Origin: Lentisphaera araneosa HTCC2155
GTDB lineage: Bacteria; Verrucomicrobiota; Lentisphaeria; Lentisphaerales; Lentisphaeraceae
Assembly: GCF_000170755.1 (NCBI RefSeq)
Contig: NZ_ABCK01000005.1
Location: forward strand, 186,001-250,000
DNA length: 64,000 nt
Direction of reading: 5' to 3'
The translations under genes and the position numbers were made by a program. Below are positions 54,236-63,242 of the stretch, piece after piece. Under the pieces are notes generated by a model that worked only from the letters and a program-made list of their open reading frames with translations, searched no databases and was not told where the DNA came from. Numbering within the stretch: the stretch's first letter is position 1; every line of letters starts with the position of its first letter.

Positions 54236-55807
54236 GTGAAAAACCTTCTTTTTCTCTTTTTCTCTCTTCTCCTCTGCTCACCCCTGTGGGCAAAGGAAGA
54301 TAAGCGCCCGAACTTTCTTATTATTTTAGTGGATGACATGGGCTTCTCTGACCTCGGTTGCTATGGCAGCGAAATTGAAACCCCAAACCTCGACAGCTTA
54401 GCGGCAAATGGTTTGCGCTTTTCGCAATTTTATAACACAGCTAAATGCCACTCTTCACGCATCTCACTACTCACGAGTCAATACTACCTGCCCGCTGGTA
54501 ACAACAGCCTCAAAAATTCAGTAACCGCCGCTGAAGTGCTCAATACCGCCGGTTACCACACCATGATGTCGGGTAAATGGCACTTGGATAATGAGCCTAC
54601 TGATTTCGGTTTCCAACGTTATTTCGGTCACCTCAGTGGTGCGACAAATTTCTTTTCTGGTGACGACACTTTTCGCCTCAATGGCAAGCCTTGGAAAGTC
54701 CCTTCAGAGGGCTTTTACACCACGGTGACTAAAGTCGATTTTGCCATCGATTTCCTTAAAGAAGCTGAGACAATTGATAAGCCTTGGTACATGTACCTCG
54801 CACTCAATGCTCCTCACGCACCTATTCAGCCCCTGAATGAAGATTATGAAAAATTCAAAGGGAAATACGATGCGGGTTGGGATGTACTTCGCGAACAACG
54901 CATGAAAAAACAAAGAGAGCTCGGCATTTTCAAGAATCCAGTTAAAGAATCTCCACGCCCCAATCAAATCCCTGCTTGGGATGACCTTACTCCAGAGTGG
55001 CAATCCTCTGAAGCTCGCCGCCTCGCAGCCGTATCAGCAATGATCTACCGCATTGACGTGGAAGTTGGACGCCTCGTAAAACACATCGAAGAAGCCGGCG
55101 ACCTCGATAATACAATGATTCTCTTCGTATCCGATAATGGCGCTTGCCCTTTTGGCACTAGCCAACTTGATGGCACCACCAAGCCCTTCTCTACCAAATA
55201 TAAATGGCGTGACTCTTCTGGTCCTGCTTGGATGCGTAACGCTCCATTTAAGTTCTACAAACAAAATCAGCATGAAGGCGGCATTAGTACACCCGCAATC
55301 TTGCACTGGCCCGCTGGCTTAAAAACGGCCAAGGGCAGCATCAACCACACTCCTACGCACCTCATCGACGTACTTCCTACCATGATCGATATGAGCCAAG
55401 CCACTTACCCAAGTGAATGGCCTGGTCGCAAACTCAATCCTATGACTGGTGAATCCTTTTTACCTATCATTGAAGGCGGCGATGTGACTCGTAAAAACCC
55501 CATTCACTTTTGGTACTCCACCAACCGTGGTCTTAGAGATGGCAAATGGAAAATTGCTAGTATCAATGACTCCCCATGGGAACTCTACGATATGGAAACC
55601 GATCGTTCTGAAATGAATAACCTCGCCAAATCAAACCCTGAACTCACTAAGAGAATGGCCGAGCAATGGAACACTATTGCCGCGGAAAACTACACTAAAA
55701 AATCAGCTTTCACAGCACAGAATGATCTCGATAATACCCAGTACTTCAACAAGCGCTGGACGGACTACACCAAAAATAAAGCCAAGGTCGCTAATAAAGC
55801 TAAGTAG
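54236..55807 (+). CDS. Secreted sulfatase, CHSSR motif, GTG start
   Basis: This is a 523-residue sulfatase. GTG 54236 is used as start: it has AAAGGA nine bases upstream and begins the signal peptide KNLLFLFFSLLLCSPLWA. LVDDMGFSDLGCYGSEIETP follows. The maturation motif is C71-H-S-S-R with Ser in place of Pro, and the next segment reads LLTSQYY instead of LLTGR. GKWHLDNEPTDFGFQRYFG, LNAPHAPIQP, SDNGACPFGTSQ and HEGGISTPAILHWP are present. It is a paralogue of 56999-58615, which has CYTSR. The tail is Lys/Ala-rich (KNKAKVANKAK). A terminator follows at 55831. Confidence 0.9.
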   Translation: MKNLLFLFFSLLLCSPLWAKEDKRPNFLIILVDDMGFSDLGCYGSEIETPNLDSLAANGLRFSQFYNTAKCHSSRISLLTSQYYLPAGNNSLKNSVTAAEVLNTAGYHTMMSGKWHLDNEPTDFGFQRYFGHLSGATNFFSGDDTFRLNGKPWKVPSEGFYTTVTKVDFAIDFLKEAETIDKPWYMYLALNAPHAPIQPLNEDYEKFKGKYDAGWDVLREQRMKKQRELGIFKNPVKESPRPNQIPAWDDLTPEWQSSEARRLAAVSAMIYRIDVEVGRLVKHIEEAGDLDNTMILFVSDNGACPFGTSQLDGTTKPFSTKYKWRDSSGPAWMRNAPFKFYKQNQHEGGISTPAILHWPAGLKTAKGSINHTPTHLIDVLPTMIDMSQATYPSEWPGRKLNPMTGESFLPIIEGGDVTRKNPIHFWYSTNRGLRDGKWKIASINDSPWELYDMETDRSEMNNLAKSNPELTKRMAEQWNTIAAENYTKKSAFTAQNDLDNTQYFNKRWTDYTKNKAKVANKAK

Positions 55808-55830
55808 TCTATTTAAGAAATATTTTACAG

Positions 55831-55872
55831 AAAGTCGCTGGCGAAAAACTCTTTTTCCAGCGACTTTTTTTA
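55831..55872 (+). terminator. Rho-independent terminator after a sulfatase
   Basis: AAAGTCGCTGG (55831-55841) pairs with CCAGCGACTTT (55857-55867) around a 15-base loop, followed by TTTT. It is 23 bases after the stop at 55807. Confidence 0.85.
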
Positions 55873-55917
55873 GTGTTATAAACGGGTATATTTCACCAAG
55901 TAAACGGAGGATGAAAT

Positions 55918-56538
55918 ATGAGTAAACTCATTTATTTAAATGGAGCATCAAGCTCAGGAAAAACTGAAATCTCTAAAGAACTTCAAATCATTTTTGAAGA
56001 AACTTTTCTACACATTAGTTCAGACACCTTTTCGAGCTTTTACCCACCTAAAAAAGCTCCTTTAAAAAACTACTCCGCTGAATACCTTTCTGCGGTACGT
56101 AAAAACTTAAAATCACAAGAGAAGCCTTCCATAGTTCAACTCTATAACTCTTTTATCTTAAGCATGCTTAAAGAAGGCATGAATGTCATTGCCGATACAA
56201 CTTTCCTCAAATACATGACAATCGAAGAAATAAAAAAGCTCGCTATTGAAGAAGCCTATTTAATCGACGTCACCTGTGATCTAGAGATTATGGAAGAACG
56301 TGAAAAGAAGAGAGCCGATCGACCGATTGGTGCGGCAAAAACTCATGTCGAATTCTGCTATGATTATAAATCAAATGACTTCTGCATAGATACAAGTAAA
56401 CTTGATGCCGAAACTTGCGCCGAACAAATTAAAAAAATGATCCTTAGCAAGACTCCTCAAGCCTTTACCCAAATCATCCGCAAATACCAAGATCAGCCTC
56501 AATTCAGCTTATTCGAAAACTGGACTAAAAATCAATAG
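55918..56538 (+). CDS. CPT-like (chloramphenicol phosphotransferase-like) P-loop kinase
   Basis: This 206-residue cytoplasmic protein has Walker A GASSSGKT (residues 9-16) near the start and the DTF segment (SSDTFSSFYPP). MNVIADTTFLK resembles the Walker B/catalytic region. VTCDLEIMEEREKKRADRPIGAA resembles the lid arginines of CPT and AAA_33 kinases. The family phosphorylates small molecules, and the substrate here is unknown. The start has a strong GGAGG ribosome binding site eight bases upstream. It lies between two sulfatases but is transcribed separately, after a terminator. Antibiotic resistance cannot be claimed. Confidence 0.8.
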   Translation: MSKLIYLNGASSSGKTEISKELQIIFEETFLHISSDTFSSFYPPKKAPLKNYSAEYLSAVRKNLKSQEKPSIVQLYNSFILSMLKEGMNVIADTTFLKYMTIEEIKKLAIEEAYLIDVTCDLEIMEEREKKRADRPIGAAKTHVEFCYDYKSNDFCIDTSKLDAETCAEQIKKMILSKTPQAFTQIIRKYQDQPQFSLFENWTKNQ

Positions 56539-56664
56539 ATAAAGCCTAATTTTATCTAAACTTTTTTTAAGTTTCTTTTTGGGTGCTTAAACTTTGCTGT
56601 TTTCGATCTATTTCACTTCTTCTGTTTGCCAATAATTGCAAATCAACACCGTCTATGATTACTT

Positions 56665-56913
56665 TTAAAAAAATTCTGTGACTCTTAAAAAAATCAGTAA
56701 AATTGCTGTAGAAGCTAATGTAACTAAAATTTGCAACAGAGTAGCACCTGGGTGTTTATGCTGAAATGCAACAATCACCAAAAAAATCATTGAAATGAGA
56801 ACAGCGATTTTTTTGAGTTTAATTAAAAGTGCTAGTCCCTTTCTCAAGGATGTGTACGCACTTATTTTTTCTATTTCATTTTTACGCTGTATAAGATCTT
56901 CTTGTAAATCCAT
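56665..56913 (-). CDS. Small membrane protein, two predicted spans
   Basis: This is an 82-residue hypothetical protein. The N-terminal third is charged, then hydrophobic stretches KKIAVLISMIFLVIVAF and LLQILVTLASTAILLIFL give two membrane spans joined by a short HKHPG loop. The start ATG has GGAA about six bases upstream. It is isolated on the minus strand. No family is recognised. It is called a gene because of start, length and coherent topology, with modest confidence. Confidence 0.5.
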   Translation of the reverse strand: MDLQEDLIQRKNEIEKISAYTSLRKGLALLIKLKKIAVLISMIFLVIVAFQHKHPGATLLQILVTLASTAILLIFLRVTEFF

Positions 56914-56998
56914 AATTATTTCCGATAAATAAATCTTTAAGACAACTCAGAGCTTCGTCCTTCGAGCCAGATTATACCTTGAGGGCGAAGCCCGAACT

Positions 56999-58615
56999 TT
57001 ATAAGGCTGCTGATTTTCTAAGCTTCTTCTTTTTCTCAGCTTTTTCTTTGCTACCTGCTTTTTTGGCTTTCTTTTTGCGTTCTTTTTCCTCTTCGTAATT
57101 GAGGCCGGTAATTCCCGTGTACCAGGAATTCCATTTATCAGCGAGCGACTTGGCTACTTCGGGCTGTTCATTGATTAAGTTTTTGGTCTCCGACCTATCT
57201 TTTGATAAATCATAGAGCTCCCATTCCTTAACACCCACCAATTTCATATTGCCTTCTTGAACTGCTTTGCCACTACCGTATTCATAGAAAATGGGGACAT
57301 TCCTATTGATTTTTTCACCTGTAAAAGAAGGAACTAAGCTTACGCCGTCGGGCTTTTTCAGTGCGACATTTTTAGCCTCTCCAGGATATGTCGCACCCGC
57401 CAAATCCATCAAGGTTGGCATGATATCGATGAAGTGAATATTCTCGCGATTGAATACATTTTTTTGATCGATTCCTTTGGGCCAGGACGCAATCATCGGC
57501 GTTAGTATACCACCCTCATGTGAGTTTAACTTATAGAAACGAAAAGGTGTATTGGAAACATTAGCCCAGGATAAATCTGTGCATTCATAGCTATTGATTG
57601 AGCCAATTGGCCCCGTTTGATTCTTAGCGGGCTTATCGGTACTGGCGCAGGCGCCGTTATCTGAAGCAAACATGATTAGGGTATTGTCCAATTTACCTAC
57701 GCTTTCCAGGTAAGAAGTCACACGACCAATGTTTTGATCAATACAGTCAATCATTCCCGCATAAATCTGCATGCGAAGAATTTCATCTTTCTTTTCCTGC
57801 TCACTGAGTTCAGCCCATGGTTTTTTCTGATCAACAGCTGAAAGAGGCGTTGTCGCTTCGTCAAACATTCCCATTTCGAGCTGACGCTTGTAACGAGCGT
57901 TGCGAATGACGTCGTAGCCGACATCATAAACGCCTTCGTATTTAGCCATATCCTCTGCTTTAGCATGGAGGGGGTAATGAGGTGCCGTGTAAGCAAGGTA
58001 GAGAAAGAAAGGTTTTTCTTCGCTTTCATATTCTTTCAACCAGCCGAGCGCAGCATCGGTCATGGCATCTGTGGAATACCAGTTTTTATCTTCCGGGACA
58101 TAGCCTTTGACTTCCTTATCATCAATAATCCATTTGCCACCACTACCGGCAGGCTCAGGTTCGCCAGGACGTGCTTTGCCACCTGGGTTGAAGTGATTAC
58201 TCGCTCCACCCATGAGACCATAAAAACGGTCAAAGCCTCTTTCCCAAGGCTTCCCCCCGTTGTGATTTTTACCCGACCACAGAGTGCGGTAACCAGTCGG
58301 GCGTATGACCTCGCCGAGGTTGGCAACTTTGGTCATCTCGCGATCGAGTCTCTGGTAGTACATACCACTCAATAAACAAGCTCGGGAAGTGTAGCATTTA
58401 GAAGTATTGTGCGTTGCCGTATAACGGATGCCATTTGCCGCCAACTTATCCAAGTTAGGAGTCTTGATTTCCGAGCCATAACAGCCCAAATCAGAATAAC
58501 CCATATCATCGACTAAAATAAAAATGACGTTGGGTTTTTCGGCACTAAAGGCCAAAGGCGCAGACAAGCAGATCCCGATTAAGGCCCACAATTTTAAACT
58601 TAAAAACTTCATCAT
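56999..58615 (-). CDS. Secreted sulfatase, CYTSR motif, long Lys-rich tail
   Basis: This is a 538-residue sulfatase. The signal peptide ends near 24 (APLAFSA). LVDDMGYSDLGCYGSEIKTP is followed by C-Y-T-S-R in KCYTSRACLLSGMYY, with Thr in place of the usual Pro. GKNHNGGKPWERGFDRFYG (His/Lys motif GKxH with Asn), AYTAPHYPLH, SDNGACAST and HEGGILTPMIASWP follow. The last 30 residues are strongly basic (EKERKKKAKKAGSKEKAEKKKKLRK). ATG 58615 has AGGA eight bases upstream. It is the last gene of a four-gene minus-strand operon and a paralogue of 54236-55807. Confidence 0.9.
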   Translation of the reverse strand: MMKFLSLKLWALIGICLSAPLAFSAEKPNVIFILVDDMGYSDLGCYGSEIKTPNLDKLAANGIRYTATHNTSKCYTSRACLLSGMYYQRLDREMTKVANLGEVIRPTGYRTLWSGKNHNGGKPWERGFDRFYGLMGGASNHFNPGGKARPGEPEPAGSGGKWIIDDKEVKGYVPEDKNWYSTDAMTDAALGWLKEYESEEKPFFLYLAYTAPHYPLHAKAEDMAKYEGVYDVGYDVIRNARYKRQLEMGMFDEATTPLSAVDQKKPWAELSEQEKKDEILRMQIYAGMIDCIDQNIGRVTSYLESVGKLDNTLIMFASDNGACASTDKPAKNQTGPIGSINSYECTDLSWANVSNTPFRFYKLNSHEGGILTPMIASWPKGIDQKNVFNRENIHFIDIMPTLMDLAGATYPGEAKNVALKKPDGVSLVPSFTGEKINRNVPIFYEYGSGKAVQEGNMKLVGVKEWELYDLSKDRSETKNLINEQPEVAKSLADKWNSWYTGITGLNYEEEKERKKKAKKAGSKEKAEKKKKLRKSAAL

Positions 58616-58640
58616 CACTTCCTAAATTAATGAGTTAAAA

Positions 58641-60086
58641 CTACTTTTTAGAAGCTAGGCTTTTGGCGCCAGGAATTTCTTTAACCGTGTACCAAAACTT
58701 GTGGTTCACCATTTCCTGACCAGAAGTGGATTTGAGCTTACCAAGATCGTATTCATAAACGAGGCGTTTGCCTAATTTTACATCAATTTCCAAGGTCTTG
58801 CCATCAGCACTTAAACGGTATGGCGACTTAGTGCAATCCTGCTGACGGATTCTTTTTGAACCATAGCTGGAGCTGTAAGTAAACCAGTAACCTTGACCAT
58901 TGATATCTTTGAGGCTGCTCTTATCCACTGGTTCAGTAAAAGTTACTTTGAAACCACTTGGGGTGATTTTTACTGTGTGCATTTCAAATGGCTTAGCATT
59001 CTTATCAAAAGTAATTCTCTGAACACCGAAGGGTTTGCCACCCTTTGACGCCCAACCACGTGAAGTTTGACCAACCCACATGGAGCCATCGGGTGCAAAA
59101 CTTACGCGAATCGCGCCACATTGTAAACCCGTAAGGAAATTTGTAATCGCACCCTGCCAAACGCCATTGACTTCTTCGAGCATAGCTCTGAAAACGCTGG
59201 AGTTACTCTGATCACCAACGAAGACTTGACCCGCAAATGGACCAAAAGCACCATTTGTTTCATCGACTATGGGATTGCCAGGCGAGTTTGCAACTTCGAT
59301 GTGAGGAACCCAGCATGCGGGATCTTCAGATCTCTTTTCATATTCTTCTGGTGTAAGTGAGTTGACTTTATCTTGCGTCCAGCCTTCTAAATCGATGTGA
59401 GATACTGGAGCACCATAGAACTTCCCCTTTTCAATCACATTCAAACGAGATGACCCCATCCAGCCACCTTGGTTATCGGTTGTTAGAATTGTTTTCTTTG
59501 GACCCCAACCAATGCCCGCTGGTGAACGTAAACCATAAGCGTAGGGAAGATAAGTCCCATCGGGTTTAACCTGATACATCCAGCCGCGATTTCCACCATC
59601 TGAACCAAGAGCTTTATCCTGATATTTAAAGCCATCGGTCTGAAGATTTAAAGTCGCAAAAAGGTTACCCTCTTCATCCATGATTGGCCCATAATGAAAT
59701 TCGTGATAATTACCGAAAAAGCCAAATTCATCTGTGACATTTTCATAGCGATCACCAATGCCATCGCCATTGCGATCAATCACCTTGGTAAGTTCCGGCT
59801 TTTGACTCACAATAATATTTTTGTGATCAACAACCTTTAAGCCGCAGGGTTCATGTAAACCTTGAGCATAACGAGACCATTTATCATTGCTTCTTTTCCA
59901 TATTTCTCCCTCACGAGTGGCGAAATAAACCGTTCCGTCTTCGTGCACATCAAGACCGGCCACGTTAAATTGTTTTACATCGGGTAAATCAATCGTTTCG
60001 ACTTTGTAACCCTGAGGCCCTGAGGCCAATAATGAACCGACGAAAGTTAGCAATGAAGCGGTAAATTTAAGTGTTTTATTTTTCAT
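58641..60086 (-). CDS. Secreted beta-propeller (sugar-dehydrogenase-like) protein
   Basis: This 481-residue protein has a signal peptide (GSLLASG) and a six-bladed propeller-like pattern: NVAGLDVHEDGTVYFATREGEIWK, HEPCGLKVVDHKNIIVSQKPELTKVID, RNGDGIGDRYENV, YGLRSPAGIGWGPKKTILTTDNQGGWMG and GAIRVSFAPDGSMWVGQTSRGW. This resembles PQQ-type glucose/sorbosone dehydrogenases and the membrane-bound dehydrogenase group of PVC bacteria. The next gene upstream encodes a c-type cytochrome nine bases away. They may form a secreted sugar-oxidising pair (inference). A Lys-rich tail is short (LASKK). A GGAG sits ahead of the start. Confidence 0.75.
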   Translation of the reverse strand: MKNKTLKFTASLLTFVGSLLASGPQGYKVETIDLPDVKQFNVAGLDVHEDGTVYFATREGEIWKRSNDKWSRYAQGLHEPCGLKVVDHKNIIVSQKPELTKVIDRNGDGIGDRYENVTDEFGFFGNYHEFHYGPIMDEEGNLFATLNLQTDGFKYQDKALGSDGGNRGWMYQVKPDGTYLPYAYGLRSPAGIGWGPKKTILTTDNQGGWMGSSRLNVIEKGKFYGAPVSHIDLEGWTQDKVNSLTPEEYEKRSEDPACWVPHIEVANSPGNPIVDETNGAFGPFAGQVFVGDQSNSSVFRAMLEEVNGVWQGAITNFLTGLQCGAIRVSFAPDGSMWVGQTSRGWASKGGKPFGVQRITFDKNAKPFEMHTVKITPSGFKVTFTEPVDKSSLKDINGQGYWFTYSSSYGSKRIRQQDCTKSPYRLSADGKTLEIDVKLGKRLVYEYDLGKLKSTSGQEMVNHKFWYTVKEIPGAKSLASKK

Positions 60087-60095
60087 GATAGCTCC

Positions 60096-61490
60096 TTATA
60101 GACTCAACTTGAGGGTGTTTGAGTGACCTTTAGGCAACTGTACGGCCCCTTGATTCACGGATCCGCCCGATACTTTTATTTTTGACTCACCTAAGTTTAA
60201 GACCAGAGGTGATTTGAGGGCTGCGGAGAATTCAATATCGAGACCGAATTGAGCTCCTTTAAGTTGCGGGGTGATATGGATTTCAACGCCTTCATGTTCA
60301 TAGCGAAAAACGACACTTTCACCCACATCATAACCTTTGTAATCGAGGTTTTTCTCATTTTTTGCATCCCAGAGATAAACGCCTTTTTCAGAGCTAAAGA
60401 CCTGTGGGTCACCAATAATTGCTGGACTGCCCGCTCTACCATTACGCTGACCTGAAGATTCAACAAAATCCTTGCCTTTCCAAACGGAATACAAGCCGCC
60501 ATTTGTCGCATTCAACAAGGCGTAATATTCGCCTTTGGGCACACCGACTGCCATTGATCTTGGTGGAAGGTTTTTGTAATCGAAACGCACGACTCGAGGC
60601 ATTTCTTCAATTGTTTCAAAATACGGAGGTGTTTTAAGTTTTTTGCTATCGGCCGAGAGTTCAAACTTATCTTGTTTACGAGGTGACAAGGTCGCAGTAA
60701 ACTTGCTATCTTTACCTCTGTAAAGGTAATCTATACGAATGGGGTACCACCCGCCTTCACAGGCACGGCGAGTCTTATCGTTAAAATCAGCACCCTTGCC
60801 ATTTAGACTCTCTAAGAGAATGTCGTTTGCCATAGTAATTCTAAAATCACTATTAGCTGTCACCAGTAAGCCAAAGTTAACGTTATTGGCAAAGTACATT
60901 TTTCCCGTGTAGGAAATAACGGCTGCCTCATCGGACTCCATCATATCAAACTGAATCAATTGCTTGGGAAGTACGCCCTTTTTGAATGCGGCTTGAGTGA
61001 GGCCTTTTTCCAAGCCTCCGGCACCAGGTCGCACTTCGTAGGCGAGGTCTTTCATGCCTGAACTATGGGACAAAACATAGGCTGCAACGCTCTCGATCTG
61101 CTCTTTCGAATACATGGTTTCCATAGCCATCATGCCTTTATCGCTGAAACCTTTAGCAATATTTCTCACCAAATCAGAAGGTTTGCTGCCGTGGAGCCAT
61201 TCTCCGTCTTTTAGACTTGGACCAACCGCCCCTTCCAACTTTAGGCCGTGGCAGGTAAAGCAGATCTGCTTATAAATTTTCTCACCCTCAGCAAGTGCTT
61301 TCTTGTGTTTTGACTTAGCAATGATTTTCAAGTCCGCTTCAGTAATGTAATCGGGAGTAATGATTTCTTTAGTAGGAATTTTTATACCCGCATTTAAACT
61401 TGAAGCACAAAAACCTAATGCTCCAATCAACATGAGACTTGAGAAACGTGAGCCTCGCTTGGTCTGATTTATGTTTTTAAAATTGATCAT
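60096..61490 (-). CDS. Secreted c-type cytochrome with a C-terminal beta-rich domain
   Basis: This is a 464-residue protein. The signal peptide is ALGFCASSLNA. A class I cytochrome c domain lies at about 62-140, with heme motif C77-F-T-C-H, a GAVGPSLKDGEWLHG segment and a later MAMETMYSKEQIESVAAYVLSH with an axial Met. The following 320 residues are beta-rich and unknown to me (EVRPGAGGLEKGLTQAAFKKGVLPKQLIQFDMMESDE, YFANNVNFG). It lies in a four-gene operon between a sulfatase and the propeller protein. It probably accepts electrons from the propeller enzyme (inference). An AAGG precedes the start. Confidence 0.8.
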   Translation of the reverse strand: MINFKNINQTKRGSRFSSLMLIGALGFCASSLNAGIKIPTKEIITPDYITEADLKIIAKSKHKKALAEGEKIYKQICFTCHGLKLEGAVGPSLKDGEWLHGSKPSDLVRNIAKGFSDKGMMAMETMYSKEQIESVAAYVLSHSSGMKDLAYEVRPGAGGLEKGLTQAAFKKGVLPKQLIQFDMMESDEAAVISYTGKMYFANNVNFGLLVTANSDFRITMANDILLESLNGKGADFNDKTRRACEGGWYPIRIDYLYRGKDSKFTATLSPRKQDKFELSADSKKLKTPPYFETIEEMPRVVRFDYKNLPPRSMAVGVPKGEYYALLNATNGGLYSVWKGKDFVESSGQRNGRAGSPAIIGDPQVFSSEKGVYLWDAKNEKNLDYKGYDVGESVVFRYEHEGVEIHITPQLKGAQFGLDIEFSAALKSPLVLNLGESKIKVSGGSVNQGAVQLPKGHSNTLKLSL

Positions 61491-61521
61491 ATGTTTACCT
61501 TGTTTTTAATAAAAATTATTT

Positions 61522-62988
61522 TTAAGACTTTTGTTTAGCCGTTTTATAAGTTTCTTTGCCACAGCATTTTTTGTAACGTACATCTTTGCCACATGGGCAT
61601 GGGTCATTGAGTCCTATTTTCCCTTCCTTAGTCTTCTTCCCGGGATAAACTGTGTTGCGGCGTTCTTCTAAATCTTCAAAACTCATCAGTGCTTGGTAAA
61701 GTTTTGCCCGTTCTTTGAGGGCCACTTCATTGAGTTCAGATTCCTTCAGAGGGTTTTTCTCGAGGAGGTCTTTTGAAACATCGAAGAACTCACCCGTCTT
61801 ATAGAGTTTGTACTGAAGCGTACGAGTAAATGATACCACATCTTGATGATCTCTTGGGTGATACCAGCAGTAGAGCCACTCTCTGGGATTGCCTTTTCTA
61901 TCTTTGAGTTGATCGAGGAAACTACGACCGGTGAAATTACGCTCATTAGGAGTTGCTATACCCGCTGCTTGACAAATAGTCGGTAGAACGTCACTAAAGT
62001 CAATAAGATTAGAGTTTCTTACACCCTTGGGAATCGACTTCGGCCAGGTCGCGATAAAAGGAACGTGAGTCCCCCACTCGATGGGCTGGCTTTTTGAACC
62101 GATAATTTCTTTTTCTCCCATCATAGAAACAATGGGCTTATCCGTACCATTGTCGCCAGTAAAAATAACTAAAGTATTCTCTCTTAGCCCAAGGCTCTCA
62201 AGTTTATCAAGAATTTTGCCTACTATCTTATCCGTATAGGCCATCATATCGGGGAAGTACATTGCATCCCCTTTATAAGTGGGGCTACCAGTATTTTTTG
62301 TTGCCCAATCCGGTGAATCTGGCGTCACATCAAAGGGGCAATGAACTAAGGCCATTGGATAATAGAGGAAAAATGGCTTGTCTTTATTTTCTTCAATGAA
62401 CTCACAAGCGAAATCAGAGGTGAGGTCTGGGCCATACATCTTGGGGTACTGTTTAGCTTCTGACTTGATTTTTCCATCGATTTTCTGAGTGTGCTGAATC
62501 CAAGGGCTAGCAAATCTTGAATCGCGCTTTTCGCCCGTAAAACCCATGACTGAGCTCTTTAATTTATGTCTCCACAAAAAGGCTTCATCAAAACCGAAGT
62601 GAAGTGGTGAGTCATCCTCTGTACCAAGTTGCCATTTCCCTGTGATTGCCGTTGCGTAGCCCGCTTCCTGAAAATAATGGCCAAAAGTTTTTTCTCTTCT
62701 GTCGAGCTTACCGAATTTCATGTAATTGACCACATTGCTCGTACCAGTCATAATCTTTACCCGTGAAGGAGTGCAAACTGCCTGGGCATGACATTGCTCG
62801 AAAAGGATGCCCTCCTCGGCCATTTTATCGATGCGGGGTGTTTTGTAGGAAGTTCCGCCGTGGGCTCCAATACATTCATAGCCCATATCGTCCGCCATAA
62901 TTAAAACAATATTGGGGCGAAGATCCTTTGCGTTTACCGCAAAAGCGAAAGCAAAAATGCATAAAATTCTAAAAGTTATATTGTTCAT
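61522..62988 (-). CDS. Secreted sulfatase with a C-terminal SEC-C zinc motif
   Basis: This is a 488-residue sulfatase with signal peptide (AFAVNA), MADDMGYECIGAHGGTSYKTP, C-T-P-S-R in VCTPSRVKIMTGTSN, GKWQLGTEDD and FTGDNGTDKPIVSMMG. It is a paralogue of 35489-36847. The C-terminus holds C464-P-C466 and C475-C476 separated by eight residues, a canonical SEC-C motif (CxCx8CC) as in SecA, where it binds zinc and partners. A SEC-C motif on a secreted enzyme is unusual. It is the first gene of the operon with cytochrome c, propeller and another sulfatase. The start has only a weak ribosome binding site. Confidence 0.9.
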   Translation of the reverse strand: MNNITFRILCIFAFAFAVNAKDLRPNIVLIMADDMGYECIGAHGGTSYKTPRIDKMAEEGILFEQCHAQAVCTPSRVKIMTGTSNVVNYMKFGKLDRREKTFGHYFQEAGYATAITGKWQLGTEDDSPLHFGFDEAFLWRHKLKSSVMGFTGEKRDSRFASPWIQHTQKIDGKIKSEAKQYPKMYGPDLTSDFACEFIEENKDKPFFLYYPMALVHCPFDVTPDSPDWATKNTGSPTYKGDAMYFPDMMAYTDKIVGKILDKLESLGLRENTLVIFTGDNGTDKPIVSMMGEKEIIGSKSQPIEWGTHVPFIATWPKSIPKGVRNSNLIDFSDVLPTICQAAGIATPNERNFTGRSFLDQLKDRKGNPREWLYCWYHPRDHQDVVSFTRTLQYKLYKTGEFFDVSKDLLEKNPLKESELNEVALKERAKLYQALMSFEDLEERRNTVYPGKKTKEGKIGLNDPCPCGKDVRYKKCCGKETYKTAKQKS

Positions 62989-63242
62989 TTAAATCTCGTT
63001 GTTAAATCTCTTATAAGTTTTACACACAAGCCTTCTCCCCGATGGGACACAGTTAAAACAAATTATTAACATTATAATTCGCGAGCTTGTCGTACTTAAA
63101 GATTAATCGACAGTAAAGCAGCGCTTATATACAAATAAGATGCGCTTTGTTGTGATTTTTATCAGACGAATGAAAAATGAGCGGTGAATAAGAAGCCCAA
63201 GGGCCTAGCTATAACAATTAGAAATTGTGGTAGCTGTGTAAC

